From Cenarchaeum symbiont of Oopsacas minuta (GTDB lineage Archaea; Thermoproteota; Nitrososphaeria; Nitrososphaerales; Nitrosopumilaceae), in NCBI GenBank assembly GCA_029948415.1, contig JAJIZT010000001.1, forward strand, positions 619,905 through 683,904: a stretch of 64,000 nt of DNA. The letters run 5' to 3'. Shown here one piece after another: positions 55,802-64,000 of this stretch. Position 1 is the first letter of the stretch, and every line of letters begins with the position of its first letter. The position numbers and the translations under genes are program-made. Under the pieces are notes generated by a model. That model saw nothing but the letters and a program-made list of their open reading frames with translations. It was not told where the DNA came from and did no database searches.

Positions 55802-56742
55802 ACAACAAAAATACAATCAACTGTCCAGAATGCTCGTCAAAACTACTAGACGATGTACATAATGGAGAGATAGTCTGCTCAGGTTGCGGCGTTGTCGTAG
55901 AAGAGCAGACTGCAGACTATGGACCAGAATACATCAGCACTGATCCAGGCGAACGTATGAAGCTTGCGCGCGCCACAGGACATACAACATTTTCACAGCA
56001 CGACTATGGGATCAGCACCAACATTTCCATGGAGACAAAGGACTTTAGTGGCAAGTCAATAAACACTACAATGTCAAGCAAGATGAAGTCACTGCGAACA
56101 TGGCAAGATCGCATAAGAGTTTCCACTCCAAAAGAGAGGAGGCTTGTAAGCGTGTTGGCAAAAATAAATGGTGCATGTGATAGTATGTCACTTCCACCCA
56201 ACATACGAGAGACAGCTTCTGCAATATACAGAAGTCTTGGAGACAAGATAGAAGTAAAAGGCAAGTCGGTCATCTGTATGTCAGCTGCAGTAATATTTAC
56301 TGCATGTAGACAATGCGGAACGATTAGATCCATCGAGGAGATCTGTAAGAGTATGTGCGAACCAAAAGATGTAAAAGCAAAATCAAAACTGTCCACAAAA
56401 TACTACCGCAATATGGTCATCGAATTTGGATCCACCATGGCTCCAAGTGCTTCGATAAACACATACATATCTAGAATCGCAAATGTCACAAAAATTGATT
56501 CCCGTGTAGAAAGAACTGCTCTAGATATTGCCGACAAGATGGGCAAAGATGGCATAATGGACGGCAAAGCGCCAAACGGTATAGCTGCAGCCTATCTATA
56601 CATTGCAACCAATCTTTTGGGACACAAGATGGTTCAAAGAGAGATCTCAAACACTGCAGAGATAACAGAGGTCACTATACGTAGTCGGTGCAAAGAGATG
56701 CTAGAGCACAATAGGCTACAAATAACACTTCAACCGGCATAG
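55798..56742 (+). CDS. tfb: Transcription initiation factor B (TFB/TFIIB)
   Basis: TFB recruits RNA polymerase to TBP-bound promoters and reads the BRE. The zinc ribbon CPECSSKLL...IVCSGCGVV is at residues 9-36. Two cyclin-like repeats follow (for example LPPNIRETASAIYRSLGDKI and RVERTALDIADKMGKDGI). The B-reader/linker region is between. 314 aa, complete. Thaumarchaeota have several tfb paralogues; this is the one linked to gar1. Confidence 0.92.
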   Translation: MNNKNTINCPECSSKLLDDVHNGEIVCSGCGVVVEEQTADYGPEYISTDPGERMKLARATGHTTFSQHDYGISTNISMETKDFSGKSINTTMSSKMKSLRTWQDRIRVSTPKERRLVSVLAKINGACDSMSLPPNIRETASAIYRSLGDKIEVKGKSVICMSAAVIFTACRQCGTIRSIEEICKSMCEPKDVKAKSKLSTKYYRNMVIEFGSTMAPSASINTYISRIANVTKIDSRVERTALDIADKMGKDGIMDGKAPNGIAAAYLYIATNLLGHKMVQREISNTAEITEVTIRSRCKEMLEHNRLQITLQPA

Positions 56743-56749
56743 TCTGCCA

Positions 56750-56766
56750 TTTTATTTTTTTTTTTG
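56750..56766 (+). terminator. Oligo-T terminator after tfb
   Basis: A nearly pure T run begins 8 bp after the tfb stop, without a preceding stem. Oligo-T is sufficient for archaeal RNA polymerase to terminate. Confidence 0.5.
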
Positions 56767-56837
56767 CTCAATACGTATCCGTTAGGAACAGCTAAAATCC
56801 ACTTGTCTTATATACGAATAAAGAGTTCTAGTCAATA

Positions 56838-57608
56838 ATGGCCACACTAGAGATAAAGGATCTGCATGTTTCACGTGAAGGTAAGGAGATACTACAGGGT
56901 GTAAATCTAAAGACCAATGCAGGTGAGGTACATGCCATTATGGGTCCAAACGGTTCAGGCAAGAGTACTCTTGCATATACGCTTTTAGCACATCCAAAGT
57001 ACAAAGTCACCAAAGGAGACATACTACTTGACGGTAAAAGCATTTTAGAGATGGGAGCAGATGAACGAGCAAAAAGTGGACTTTTTTTGGGATTTCAATA
57101 TCCAACAGAGGTCTCTGGAGTTGGGTTTTCGCATTTTTTGCGTACCTCTTATAATTCTCTAAGCAAAGCCTTACAAGGTGATGACCGCGAAGTGTTCATC
57201 ACGGTAAGAGAATTTCAAAAATACTTGAAAGAAAATCTTGCCAAAGTCGGACTACGTGATGAATTTTTGTCTAGATATCTAAACGAGGGATTTTCTGGAG
57301 GCGAAAAAAAACGTTCAGAAGTGTTACAAATGGCAGTCCTAAAACCAAAGATATCCATACTAGACGAACCAGATTCTGGTCTTGATGTTGATGCAGTACA
57401 ATCAGTTGCCAAAGCAATCAGTAATGTCTCTAGTAATGAATCTACGGTGATCATAATTACCCATTATGCACGCATACTCAAATACCTAAAAAAATTAGAT
57501 CATGTGCACGTCTTTGCAAAAGGTAAAGTTTTGAAGAGTGGAGATTCCTCACTGGCAGATAAATTAGATGAGAGAGGATATGACTGGGTTTTGAATGATA
57601 CTGCCTAA
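56838..57608 (+). CDS. sufC: Fe-S assembly ATPase SufC
   Basis: SufC is the ABC-type ATPase of the SufBCD scaffold. Walker A GPNGSGKST at residues 36-44, signature FSGGEKKRSEVLQM, Walker B ISILDEPDSGLDVDAV and the switch His in IIITHYARIL. It is 256 aa, complete. sufB and sufD are not adjacent: the next gene is on the other strand. A TATA-like TTATATACG precedes it near 56810. Confidence 0.92.
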   Translation: MATLEIKDLHVSREGKEILQGVNLKTNAGEVHAIMGPNGSGKSTLAYTLLAHPKYKVTKGDILLDGKSILEMGADERAKSGLFLGFQYPTEVSGVGFSHFLRTSYNSLSKALQGDDREVFITVREFQKYLKENLAKVGLRDEFLSRYLNEGFSGGEKKRSEVLQMAVLKPKISILDEPDSGLDVDAVQSVAKAISNVSSNESTVIIITHYARILKYLKKLDHVHVFAKGKVLKSGDSSLADKLDERGYDWVLNDTA

Positions 57609-57689
57609 ATTTAACATGTGATCAAGTGTTTTAAAAATAAAGTTGTGGCAAGATCTCACATATTCAAAAACTAGAACATATTTTGCATG

Positions 57690-60257
57690 TCATGATATGT
57701 TAGATTTGGATATGCAAGATGAGCGCTTTTTTTGCACTATCGTATATACAATAAATGTCATTGCTGCTACAGCTATGATAAAAAACAACCACAAATATTT
57801 GAATGAATCATCTCTATATACCACATTGGTAGATTCTCCACTAGGCAATACAGATGCAGAATTTACCACGAGAAAGTTGACCGTATGTGATGCAGACCTC
57901 AATATAGATTCAGAGAGGGCAAATAATACAATATCACCGGCTCCATCTACAAGAGAGCTAGTGATAGTCTCATCAAGATGTATTACAGATAGGCTAGATT
58001 CTACAGATATATTTCCAATCTTTACAACATTGCTTTGTGCATCGATCATATAATATCGTATCGTGTCAGCATTCTCTGTATGTATTGTAATTTCAGCAGG
58101 TTTACCACGCATAATGATCTGTGACCAAATAACATCCACAATCTTTGGCGCCATCTCTTCTTTGAATTCCCCCATCTCTTGTACGGTAAACGGATAGATG
58201 CCATCATATGAGGAGATTCGTATTGTTCTAGATTCTGGGGCATACTCGTCTAGACGGTATGGGCCATTACTTACTAGTGCATGTCTGTTGTCAGTTATCC
58301 ACTGTTTAGATGCATTATACCTATCTATACGGTATTCTGCACCATATGTAGTAAGCGATGGATGTAAAAATTCAGATTTTATAAAATCTTGCAGATATTC
58401 TTTGATCAAATATGCATCATTTGGAATTATCATAGAGATCCATTTTGTATTATGGCTTGTGGCTCCAGATTTGGAAAATGATGCTTTTCCATCAGTTACA
58501 AGTTTCTCCATTGCAGCATTCATCTCCCATGGAATCGTAGGCCATATTGTTGCCCATGCTGCAATCTCCGAGTCATCAAAGTGCCAATAATCAACATAGA
58601 CTTCAAGCGTGTCATCATCAATCTGTCTTATGCCTTTTAGAGTCTGTACATAAGGGGCTGTCCTTGCGGTAAATTCTGAATCTTTTTTCGCATCATCAGA
58701 TCCTCCATCATGACCCCACTCGTATACAAAGTAAAGATCATACAGTACATCTGCCATGTCAACGGATCTACCATGGTGCCAATTGCCAAAGACATAATCT
58801 AATGTTACTTTGCTTGTAGCGTTTGTATCAAAGTCAACGTTTGTCCATTTTTGATTGTGTACATCCCAATACATGGCATCTAGAGGAACATCCAATGTAG
58901 ATTCTAGACCTGCAGTTTCCACACTCCAAGATGTCCTAAGTGGCAATATATCCCCCGTATACGGATGACGAAATGATGCAGGATCAGATAAGACACTCCA
59001 AATATAGCTAGAGTAATAATCAGTAAATCCCATTACAGGATTCCATGAGCCTTGATAAATTTGCTTAACTCCCACGCGCATCTCTCCAGAGTCAGTTATA
59101 GCGTTGATCAATGAGAGTCGAGTTGAAATTCCAGCACCAAAATCGTTTACTAGACCATCAACTCTTTCTGATGCAACATATAGATCATTTTTTGCCGCTA
59201 CAAATATGCGGATAGCCTCTTGTACACCTTCTCTAGTAGCAGTACGCATTAATGCGGCTCGTTCAGATTCGGATGTAAAATTACCAGCATATATGGCCTG
59301 TGTCACATTATCAAGTTGAACATTTTCATAATTCCAGTATTCTGGATTGTTAAATCCAGGCATATTTGAAAACCATGGCGAATACATTTGCGCAAGACCA
59401 ATCTGATCATATTTTACAAGAGCCGTTGGCGCACCCCATCCTTCTGTATATAGTGACCAATCAAGTTTTGCTGGATCAGAACCGTATACTGTGACAAATG
59501 CTTTGTTGAGATCACCGTAATCGCGTTGTACTAAAAATCCAATCTTTTCAAGATCTGATGCAAGTATTTCACCCATCGATTTTCTTATTTGATCATCACT
59601 TCGTATAAAAATACGTAAAACTATATCTTTATCATCATATCTCCAAACACCATCATGTATGATGGCTCCTGCATCGACCATTGCAAGGCGTATCATTTTT
59701 TCTGCAAGCTGTGGATCATATTGAAAATTTATTGATTGGATCTCATCTAAAATTCTCATATAGTCTGCATTGTGTGGACCATAATTTGAGACTAGCACTG
59801 TACCATATCCTCCCATCAGCTCATTTACAATGAGCTTTCTATCCACTAGATAGTTTAACGCGTATCGGATCTCTTGTATGGAGAACGGGTTGAACGTCTC
59901 AGACTCGGCTGGATTTACTAGGATGCTGTAAAAACCTCCCGGAGATTCGAATACATGTAGATCATCTCTGTCGGATGGCTCTTGTAATCGTTCTGCAGGT
60001 ATTCTAAAATAATATGCATCTAGATTTCCTATCTTTATCTCTTCTAATGCAGTATTCTCATCTAGATATTGGACAAATTCCACACTGTCAAGATTTGTCC
60101 CCTTTTCTGCAAATATTATTGGTGTTACAAATAGAGATGAAATACACAATAGTAACAGCATTCTCATGCATACACGGTTTTTGAGGGGTGTATATGGATT
60201 CTGTGAGATCAGATTTTTATCACTATTGTATGATCTCTTTGTTATATCCAATTTCAA
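57690..60257 (-). CDS. ABC transporter substrate-binding protein, family 5, with C-terminal anchor
   Basis: SBP_bac_5 (peptide/nickel type) features: EIRYALNYLVDRKLIVNELM, WHHGRSVDMADVLYDLYFVY and DDDTLEVYVDYWHFDDSEIA. An N-terminal signal is present; ATG at 60167 (MRMLLLLCISSLFVTPIIF) is a better start than 60257. The C-terminus has a membrane segment (YLWLFFIIAVAAMTFIVYTI) followed by a basic tail, so the protein is anchored to the membrane. No permease or ATPase is adjacent in this window. The substrate is unknown. Confidence 0.82.
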   Translation of the reverse strand: MKLDITKRSYNSDKNLISQNPYTPLKNRVCMRMLLLLCISSLFVTPIIFAEKGTNLDSVEFVQYLDENTALEEIKIGNLDAYYFRIPAERLQEPSDRDDLHVFESPGGFYSILVNPAESETFNPFSIQEIRYALNYLVDRKLIVNELMGGYGTVLVSNYGPHNADYMRILDEIQSINFQYDPQLAEKMIRLAMVDAGAIIHDGVWRYDDKDIVLRIFIRSDDQIRKSMGEILASDLEKIGFLVQRDYGDLNKAFVTVYGSDPAKLDWSLYTEGWGAPTALVKYDQIGLAQMYSPWFSNMPGFNNPEYWNYENVQLDNVTQAIYAGNFTSESERAALMRTATREGVQEAIRIFVAAKNDLYVASERVDGLVNDFGAGISTRLSLINAITDSGEMRVGVKQIYQGSWNPVMGFTDYYSSYIWSVLSDPASFRHPYTGDILPLRTSWSVETAGLESTLDVPLDAMYWDVHNQKWTNVDFDTNATSKVTLDYVFGNWHHGRSVDMADVLYDLYFVYEWGHDGGSDDAKKDSEFTARTAPYVQTLKGIRQIDDDTLEVYVDYWHFDDSEIAAWATIWPTIPWEMNAAMEKLVTDGKASFSKSGATSHNTKWISMIIPNDAYLIKEYLQDFIKSEFLHPSLTTYGAEYRIDRYNASKQWITDNRHALVSNGPYRLDEYAPESRTIRISSYDGIYPFTVQEMGEFKEEMAPKIVDVIWSQIIMRGKPAEITIHTENADTIRYYMIDAQSNVVKIGNISVESSLSVIHLDETITSSLVDGAGDIVLFALSESILRSASHTVNFLVVNSASVLPSGESTNVVYRDDSFKYLWLFFIIAVAAMTFIVYTIVQKKRSSCISKSNIS

Positions 60258-60312
60258 CCATATGATGATCTAGATCAATTACATTTATCTAAACACACAT
60301 TATGTGCACTAT

Positions 60313-60939
60313 ATGATGTTGCCAATCTCCGTACTTGATGCGATAATTATCGGAGGGATGTCTGTAAAAGATTTTGCTATAGTTACAAAGTTGGATCATA
60401 CAAGTGCAAAATCTATTCTTCTAGATCTAGTTGCAAATCAAATTGGTTTACAAAATGGAGAAGTTTTTGAGTTTAGTGCAGGAGACAAGCTACGTGTAGC
60501 CATGCTTTGTTTACAGAGAGGTGCTATGATTGACGATATTGCTGCAAATTTAAACTGGAAAGACTTTGAAGGTCTAGTATCGGAGATACTCTCAAAAGTA
60601 GGTTTTGCCACTATACGTAACCACATAATAAAGAAACCACGCAGAGAGATAGATGTAATAGGAATAAAGGCAGGAGTTGCCATGCTGATAGACTGTAAAC
60701 ATTGGAAGAGAACGTCTACATCGGCCATAACAAGTGCAGTGTTAAAACAGATAGAACGTACAAAACAATATGTTGCACATACAGAAGAATCTATTGCAGT
60801 TCCAGTTATCGTTACATTATATGAAGAAGAGATATCATTTTCCAACAAAGTTCCTATTGTTCCAGTACACAAATTTGCGTCATTTGTGGATGAGTTTTAT
60901 GGTAATCTAGAAAAAATTGAAACTATAGAAAAAACATAA
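60313..60939 (+). CDS. PD-(D/E)XK nuclease-like protein (about 208 aa)
   Basis: The C-terminal half has the Mrr/RecB-like pattern: DFEGLVSEILSKVGFATIRN, RREIDVIG (Asp) and VAMLIDCKHWKR (D-x-K). The N-terminal 80 residues look like a helix-turn-helix (KLDHTSAKSILLDLVANQIG). Such proteins are common in archaea as repair or restriction-like nucleases; no methylase is nearby, so a restriction role is not supported. ATG 60313 or 60316 is preferred over GTG 60304. It diverges from the solute-binding protein gene. Confidence 0.7.
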   Translation: MMLPISVLDAIIIGGMSVKDFAIVTKLDHTSAKSILLDLVANQIGLQNGEVFEFSAGDKLRVAMLCLQRGAMIDDIAANLNWKDFEGLVSEILSKVGFATIRNHIIKKPRREIDVIGIKAGVAMLIDCKHWKRTSTSAITSAVLKQIERTKQYVAHTEESIAVPVIVTLYEEEISFSNKVPIVPVHKFASFVDEFYGNLEKIETIEKT

Positions 60940-60957
60940 TTACAGAATTTTTTATAC

Positions 60958-60985
60958 ATATTTGTTTGATGATTTTTTTTTCTAA
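60958..60985. terminator. Shared T-rich terminator between convergent genes
   Basis: The short gap between the nuclease-like gene and DUF2070 has a T9 run on the plus strand and an A7 run (T on the minus strand), enough for termination in both directions. Confidence 0.4.
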
Positions 60986-62745
60986 TTTATTACAAAAAAA
61001 CTAGTAAGAAATAATCCAAGCGATATTATCGCATGTATGGCAGTTAGTTTTAATGAGTTTGATACTGCCATTCTAAAATGTGTGAATATTTTTGATCCCA
61101 TTATGGATACATTTGCTTGCCCTTCCAAAACCTCAAAAGATGCAGGTCGTACAGAATCTCGCGCTTTATTAGCAATCTGCATATACCACTCTGATATCTT
61201 TTCCTTTGGGGTAAGAAGTCCAAACTGATGATATCCCTGCCTTGTCCTTACTAGTTTGTGCGAAAAATGAGTGTCAGATGTACACATCTCTAATAGATTA
61301 TATCCTCCATCTGCAAAATTATTTACGACAAATTCACGTACTCCATTTTCCATATTATTAGAATCAGACCATCCAATGTAATACTCTACACCATTTACCC
61401 TAAGGCATAAAATTCCAATCCCACCAAAGGCAAGATCTGGTACATCCAAATTCATAGATGCTGAATTTGCATATCCAAATTCAAGTGGATATGCAGGTTT
61501 TGAGATCAGATCATCAAGGCACGAACGTGCTGCTTTTACCATGTCATCAGAATCTAGATCAGAGATCTCTCCACCCATTGCGTTATGACAGTCCACTACA
61601 AGTGTACGTTCAAATCCACGATTATCAGAATACTGTTTTATTTGGCTTTGTATCGAGCCTGGTAGATCTTCTGTACCAAATGGCGAGAGTGACAAGAAGA
61701 GTATTGCGTTTTTTCCAAACAGAATTCCTGTTACACGTGCATGGTTTATCTGTACGGTGACAGGTTCTGTGCACAATGTACCTTGGTTTGAAACTGAGCA
61801 TTTTGAAAGACTAGTAATATAGTTGTCTACTTGTGCCGTTGAAGGCAAGTTCATTGCATGATCTGATATGCTGTGCATGACCATTGCTTGTGAGTTCAAA
61901 CTCTTGTATATCGCATACGGAATGTTACTACCTCCCACTGGATGATATGGTCCAGGATGTATACCAGGAAATACTAGTCGAACGCTGGATTTTCCATCAT
62001 GAGGTTTTAAGCTAACTTGTGCAGTGTTGACTTTGGATGATTTTGACCATTCTTCTAGTATCTGCTCTACATCGCCCAAATCACTTGATCTTGATCGAAT
62101 ATAGGCTTGCACGAGATGGTGCGTGCTCTTTATGTGTGGTCTGCCTGCACGATCAGTAAGATACGACCATATAGCAGATATTGTAAAAAATATCCCACCA
62201 TATCCAAGAGCCACAGGATGTGCCAATGTCATCTCCCAAGATCCTATTGGAATCATGGCAACAAAGACTGCAGTCGGTTGTAATATTGCAATTGCCCAAG
62301 CTTTACGAGCTTGAACCCCCAATGTAGTTGTAAGCATGCCAAACCTAAAGGCAACAAAGATTATCATTCCAAGACCGATATAATGTGCTGGAGGGGATTC
62401 GTATGACAGTATTCGAAAAGCTGCTAGTCCTGAGAGTAGTACCAATGCCCAAAGCAGGCTTCCATACAATGATTGATGTAATGCTTTAGAATATTCTTTT
62501 TTCGATATTAGTCTTGAATCTATAACTTGTGTTACTGCTAGCACTACAAGTCCAGCACTAAGATAAGGAAGTATCTCAGTAATTTCTCCTATTTCATACC
62601 AAATCTGCGACATTGTTATCACGCATGACATTATAACCATCGAGATTACAAGTGAGATCCAGTAAGAGGATGGAGTTACAAGCGTTATAGAGTACTTGTT
62701 GTGTAACCTCGATACATCATCAGAAGAGTCCACCATTTGCCTCAC
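60982..62745 (-). CDS. DUF2070 membrane protein (about 587 aa)
   Basis: The N-terminal third has several membrane segments (WISLVISMVIMSCVITMS; ALVLLSGLAAFRIL; GGIFFTISAIWSYL). The large soluble part has VRLVFPGIHPGPYHPVGGSN and TLVVDCHNAMGGEISDLD, the His/Asp-rich signatures of archaeal DUF2070 proteins. One last membrane segment is at the C-terminus. Function is not known. It overlaps the Sec61-beta stop (GTG at 62745 inside TCGTGAGG), so the two are translationally coupled; ATG 62736 is an alternative start. Confidence 0.85.
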   Translation of the reverse strand: MRQMVDSSDDVSRLHNKYSITLVTPSSYWISLVISMVIMSCVITMSQIWYEIGEITEILPYLSAGLVVLAVTQVIDSRLISKKEYSKALHQSLYGSLLWALVLLSGLAAFRILSYESPPAHYIGLGMIIFVAFRFGMLTTTLGVQARKAWAIAILQPTAVFVAMIPIGSWEMTLAHPVALGYGGIFFTISAIWSYLTDRAGRPHIKSTHHLVQAYIRSRSSDLGDVEQILEEWSKSSKVNTAQVSLKPHDGKSSVRLVFPGIHPGPYHPVGGSNIPYAIYKSLNSQAMVMHSISDHAMNLPSTAQVDNYITSLSKCSVSNQGTLCTEPVTVQINHARVTGILFGKNAILFLSLSPFGTEDLPGSIQSQIKQYSDNRGFERTLVVDCHNAMGGEISDLDSDDMVKAARSCLDDLISKPAYPLEFGYANSASMNLDVPDLAFGGIGILCLRVNGVEYYIGWSDSNNMENGVREFVVNNFADGGYNLLEMCTSDTHFSHKLVRTRQGYHQFGLLTPKEKISEWYMQIANKARDSVRPASFEVLEGQANVSIMGSKIFTHFRMAVSNSLKLTAIHAIISLGLFLTSFFVIN

Positions 62746-62909
62746 GATATGAGGAATATATCAAGTAACCATGAGAGAACGATGAGGCTTATCGGCATTG
62801 TTATAACTATTTTAGGTGAAATTTTTATGCCTTTTGTCTCATCTTCAAAGAACCGTAGCAGGCCAGCGCCCGAAGCTGGGAGTGGGGCATTGTTTTTCTT
62901 GCTACTCAT
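62742..62909 (-). CDS. Preprotein translocase subunit Sec61-beta (SecG-like), 55 aa
   Basis: MSSKKNNAPLPASGAGLLRF is the typical archaeal Sec61-beta N-terminus, then FEDETKGIKISPKIVI and one membrane segment (TMPISLIVLSWLLDIFLIS). It is a peripheral subunit of the SecYE channel. ATG at 62909 gives the normal length; the frame to 62933 is not needed. It precedes DUF2070 in an operon, an arrangement seen in other archaea. Confidence 0.85.
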   Translation of the reverse strand: MSSKKNNAPLPASGAGLLRFFEDETKGIKISPKIVITMPISLIVLSWLLDIFLIS

Positions 62910-63094
62910 ACAAATTGGCCATTTCATGCACATTAAAAACTTTAGGTACGCCTGTTGTATGCAGATTATACGCTACCAAATGAGACAATGTTCGAGCCTA
63001 AAATTTGCAAATATGCAGATTTGCATACACAAAATTAGATATGTTGGAACATGTACAAGGATCAAAAGGATTATTTTGCCAACTATTTTGATCT

Positions 63095-63337
63095 CTATTG
63101 GTTGGCATAAGAGATTATTTGATCTTTTGCAGTACTGAGTATATCCTTTATCGTATGCACATAGCCATCAGAAACTACAGATGAACTCCATTTAGAAAAT
63201 GTATCAGTGCCACACATTAGAAATCCTTTTGTGGTGAAATCTCCCCCCACAATCAACACATCAACGCATCCAGAAGAGACAAGTGCTAATATTCCAAGTA
63301 TCAATGTAAGAAAGATTAATGCAGTACCAAGTTTCAT
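63095..63337 (-). CDS. Small membrane or exported protein (80 aa)
   Basis: The N-terminus is hydrophobic (KLGTALIFLTLILGILALVS) and followed by a Cys (SSGC), which could be a lipobox-like site or just a membrane anchor. The rest is soluble. Family unknown. The gap 62910-63094 on its downstream side is without features. Confidence 0.5.
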   Translation of the reverse strand: MKLGTALIFLTLILGILALVSSGCVDVLIVGGDFTTKGFLMCGTDTFSKWSSSVVSDGYVHTIKDILSTAKDQIISYANQ

Positions 63338-63410
63338 TCTTTACACGTGTGTGTTTTATTAAATAATTGTTGTGTATTTTTAAAATCCACTCATCATTAT
63401 TATACGATGT

Positions 63411-63962
63411 ATGATACATATACTGATAATGGGCTTTAGAACCAACAGACCTCGAAAGGAAAAGGCAACATATCTTATCCCAAACACTATAGATGAATCA
63501 AAGTTACTTTCTATCATATGCGGTAAAATGTTGGTAGAATTTTCAATTCTAGGAAAAAATTATGGTAAAATTATGGTACAAAAGATAACAAATAATCGTT
63601 ATGAATCGCCATCCGAATATAAAATAGATGCAATTGATTTCAATGTTACTATAGTCGGTCTACATGCTGCAATGTTAAATATGTCTCAAAAATCATTACC
63701 TGCAAAACAATTCAACTTGGATGAAATTATAAAATCAAATGCATACAAAAAAATATCTAGTATTGAAAATTTAAAACGTCGCGGTGGTTCTAAATTTCAC
63801 ATTGCATATGATCGTGATGAGTATCCTATAGGTATGCTTGGAATGGTTCATAATAGATGCATACTTTTAGGATTTGTGTTACTAGAACGGTTTGCTAGTA
63901 AATCAAGCTCCGAATATGGGGACACGTTGATGCGTTTTAGATTTGGCAATTATATACACTAA
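63411..63962 (+). CDS. Hypothetical protein (183 aa)
   Basis: No family recognised. It is basic at the N-terminus (MGFRTNRPRKEKATYLIP, possible start at 63429) and has an alpha/beta pattern with a His/Arg/Asp stretch, RRGGSKFHIAYDRDEYPIG. No membrane segment or Cys motif. It lies 73 bp from a divergent gene with TATA-like AT-rich DNA between. Confidence 0.55.
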   Translation: MIHILIMGFRTNRPRKEKATYLIPNTIDESKLLSIICGKMLVEFSILGKNYGKIMVQKITNNRYESPSEYKIDAIDFNVTIVGLHAAMLNMSQKSLPAKQFNLDEIIKSNAYKKISSIENLKRRGGSKFHIAYDRDEYPIGMLGMVHNRCILLGFVLLERFASKSSSEYGDTLMRFRFGNYIH

Positions 63963-64000
63963 GTTTTGAATCTTTATTTACGTAGTTTGGATATAATATT

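Overview
The window is archaeal, almost certainly a Nitrososphaerota (Thaumarchaeota, marine group I / Nitrosopumilales-like) chromosome. The evidence is CdvC with an MIT domain, TFB, a TFE-beta/RPC34 homologue, Nop5 plus fibrillarin, Gar1, eS30, S8e, SRP19, Sec61-beta beside a DUF2070 protein, an A-type ATPase subunit F, Tsr3 and archaeal Trm1. The DNA is AT-rich. TATA boxes lie about 22-34 bp upstream of many start codons, which suggests mostly leaderless transcripts. No rRNA, tRNA or CRISPR array was seen.

Layout. (1) 1-8713, minus strand: a giant secreted repeat protein, cut by the left window edge, alternating seven-unit LVIVD beta-propellers with Ig-like domains. (2) 8763-16002: nested mobile elements comprising IS66-type copies, two near-identical IS5-like copies in inverted orientation, an IS630 element and fragments. 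One small host gene survives inside it, just before cdvC. (3) 16086-35057: host genes including carAB, an A-ATPase subunit, a zinc alcohol dehydrogenase, tsr3, an LsrF-like aldolase, iscA, bioB-bioF, a large secreted protein and an OLD-family ATPase/nuclease. (4) 35288-44342: information-processing and RNA-modification genes (TFE-beta, FtsJ/RlmE, Trm1, RNase HII, fibrillarin, Nop5), then pyrD-pyrK. (5) 44362-53381: two composite-transposon-like blocks bounded by IS66-type ends, on either side of a radical SAM gene. (6) 53478-63962: eS30, scpB, S8e, SRP19, gar1, tfb, sufC, a solute-binding protein, a nuclease-like protein, DUF2070 with Sec61-beta, and two unknowns.

Mobile DNA. One terminal sequence, GTATGAGGTCA, and 8-bp target duplications connect a family of IS66-type elements with a family of 79-81 bp MITEs. 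Three of the four MITEs end about 42-50 bp upstream of a start codon, just outside the TATA box. Every IS66-type copy that keeps the site carries the same amber codon where a tryptophan is expected and the same upstream frameshift. Two copies in inverted orientation bracket about 1.2 kb of other DNA, and the whole block has a perfect 8-bp target duplication on its outer sides.

Oddities in host genes. carB has a 21-bp in-frame insertion carrying a stop codon. Fibrillarin has a one-base frameshift in a G run. The nop5 tail consists of tandem repeats whose units differ by one base, so the reading frame is lost. TFE-beta carries seven identical 63-bp repeats in its basic N-terminal region. The homopolymer cases could be sequencing errors and need raw reads. 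All family assignments are from reading the sequence; no database search was run.
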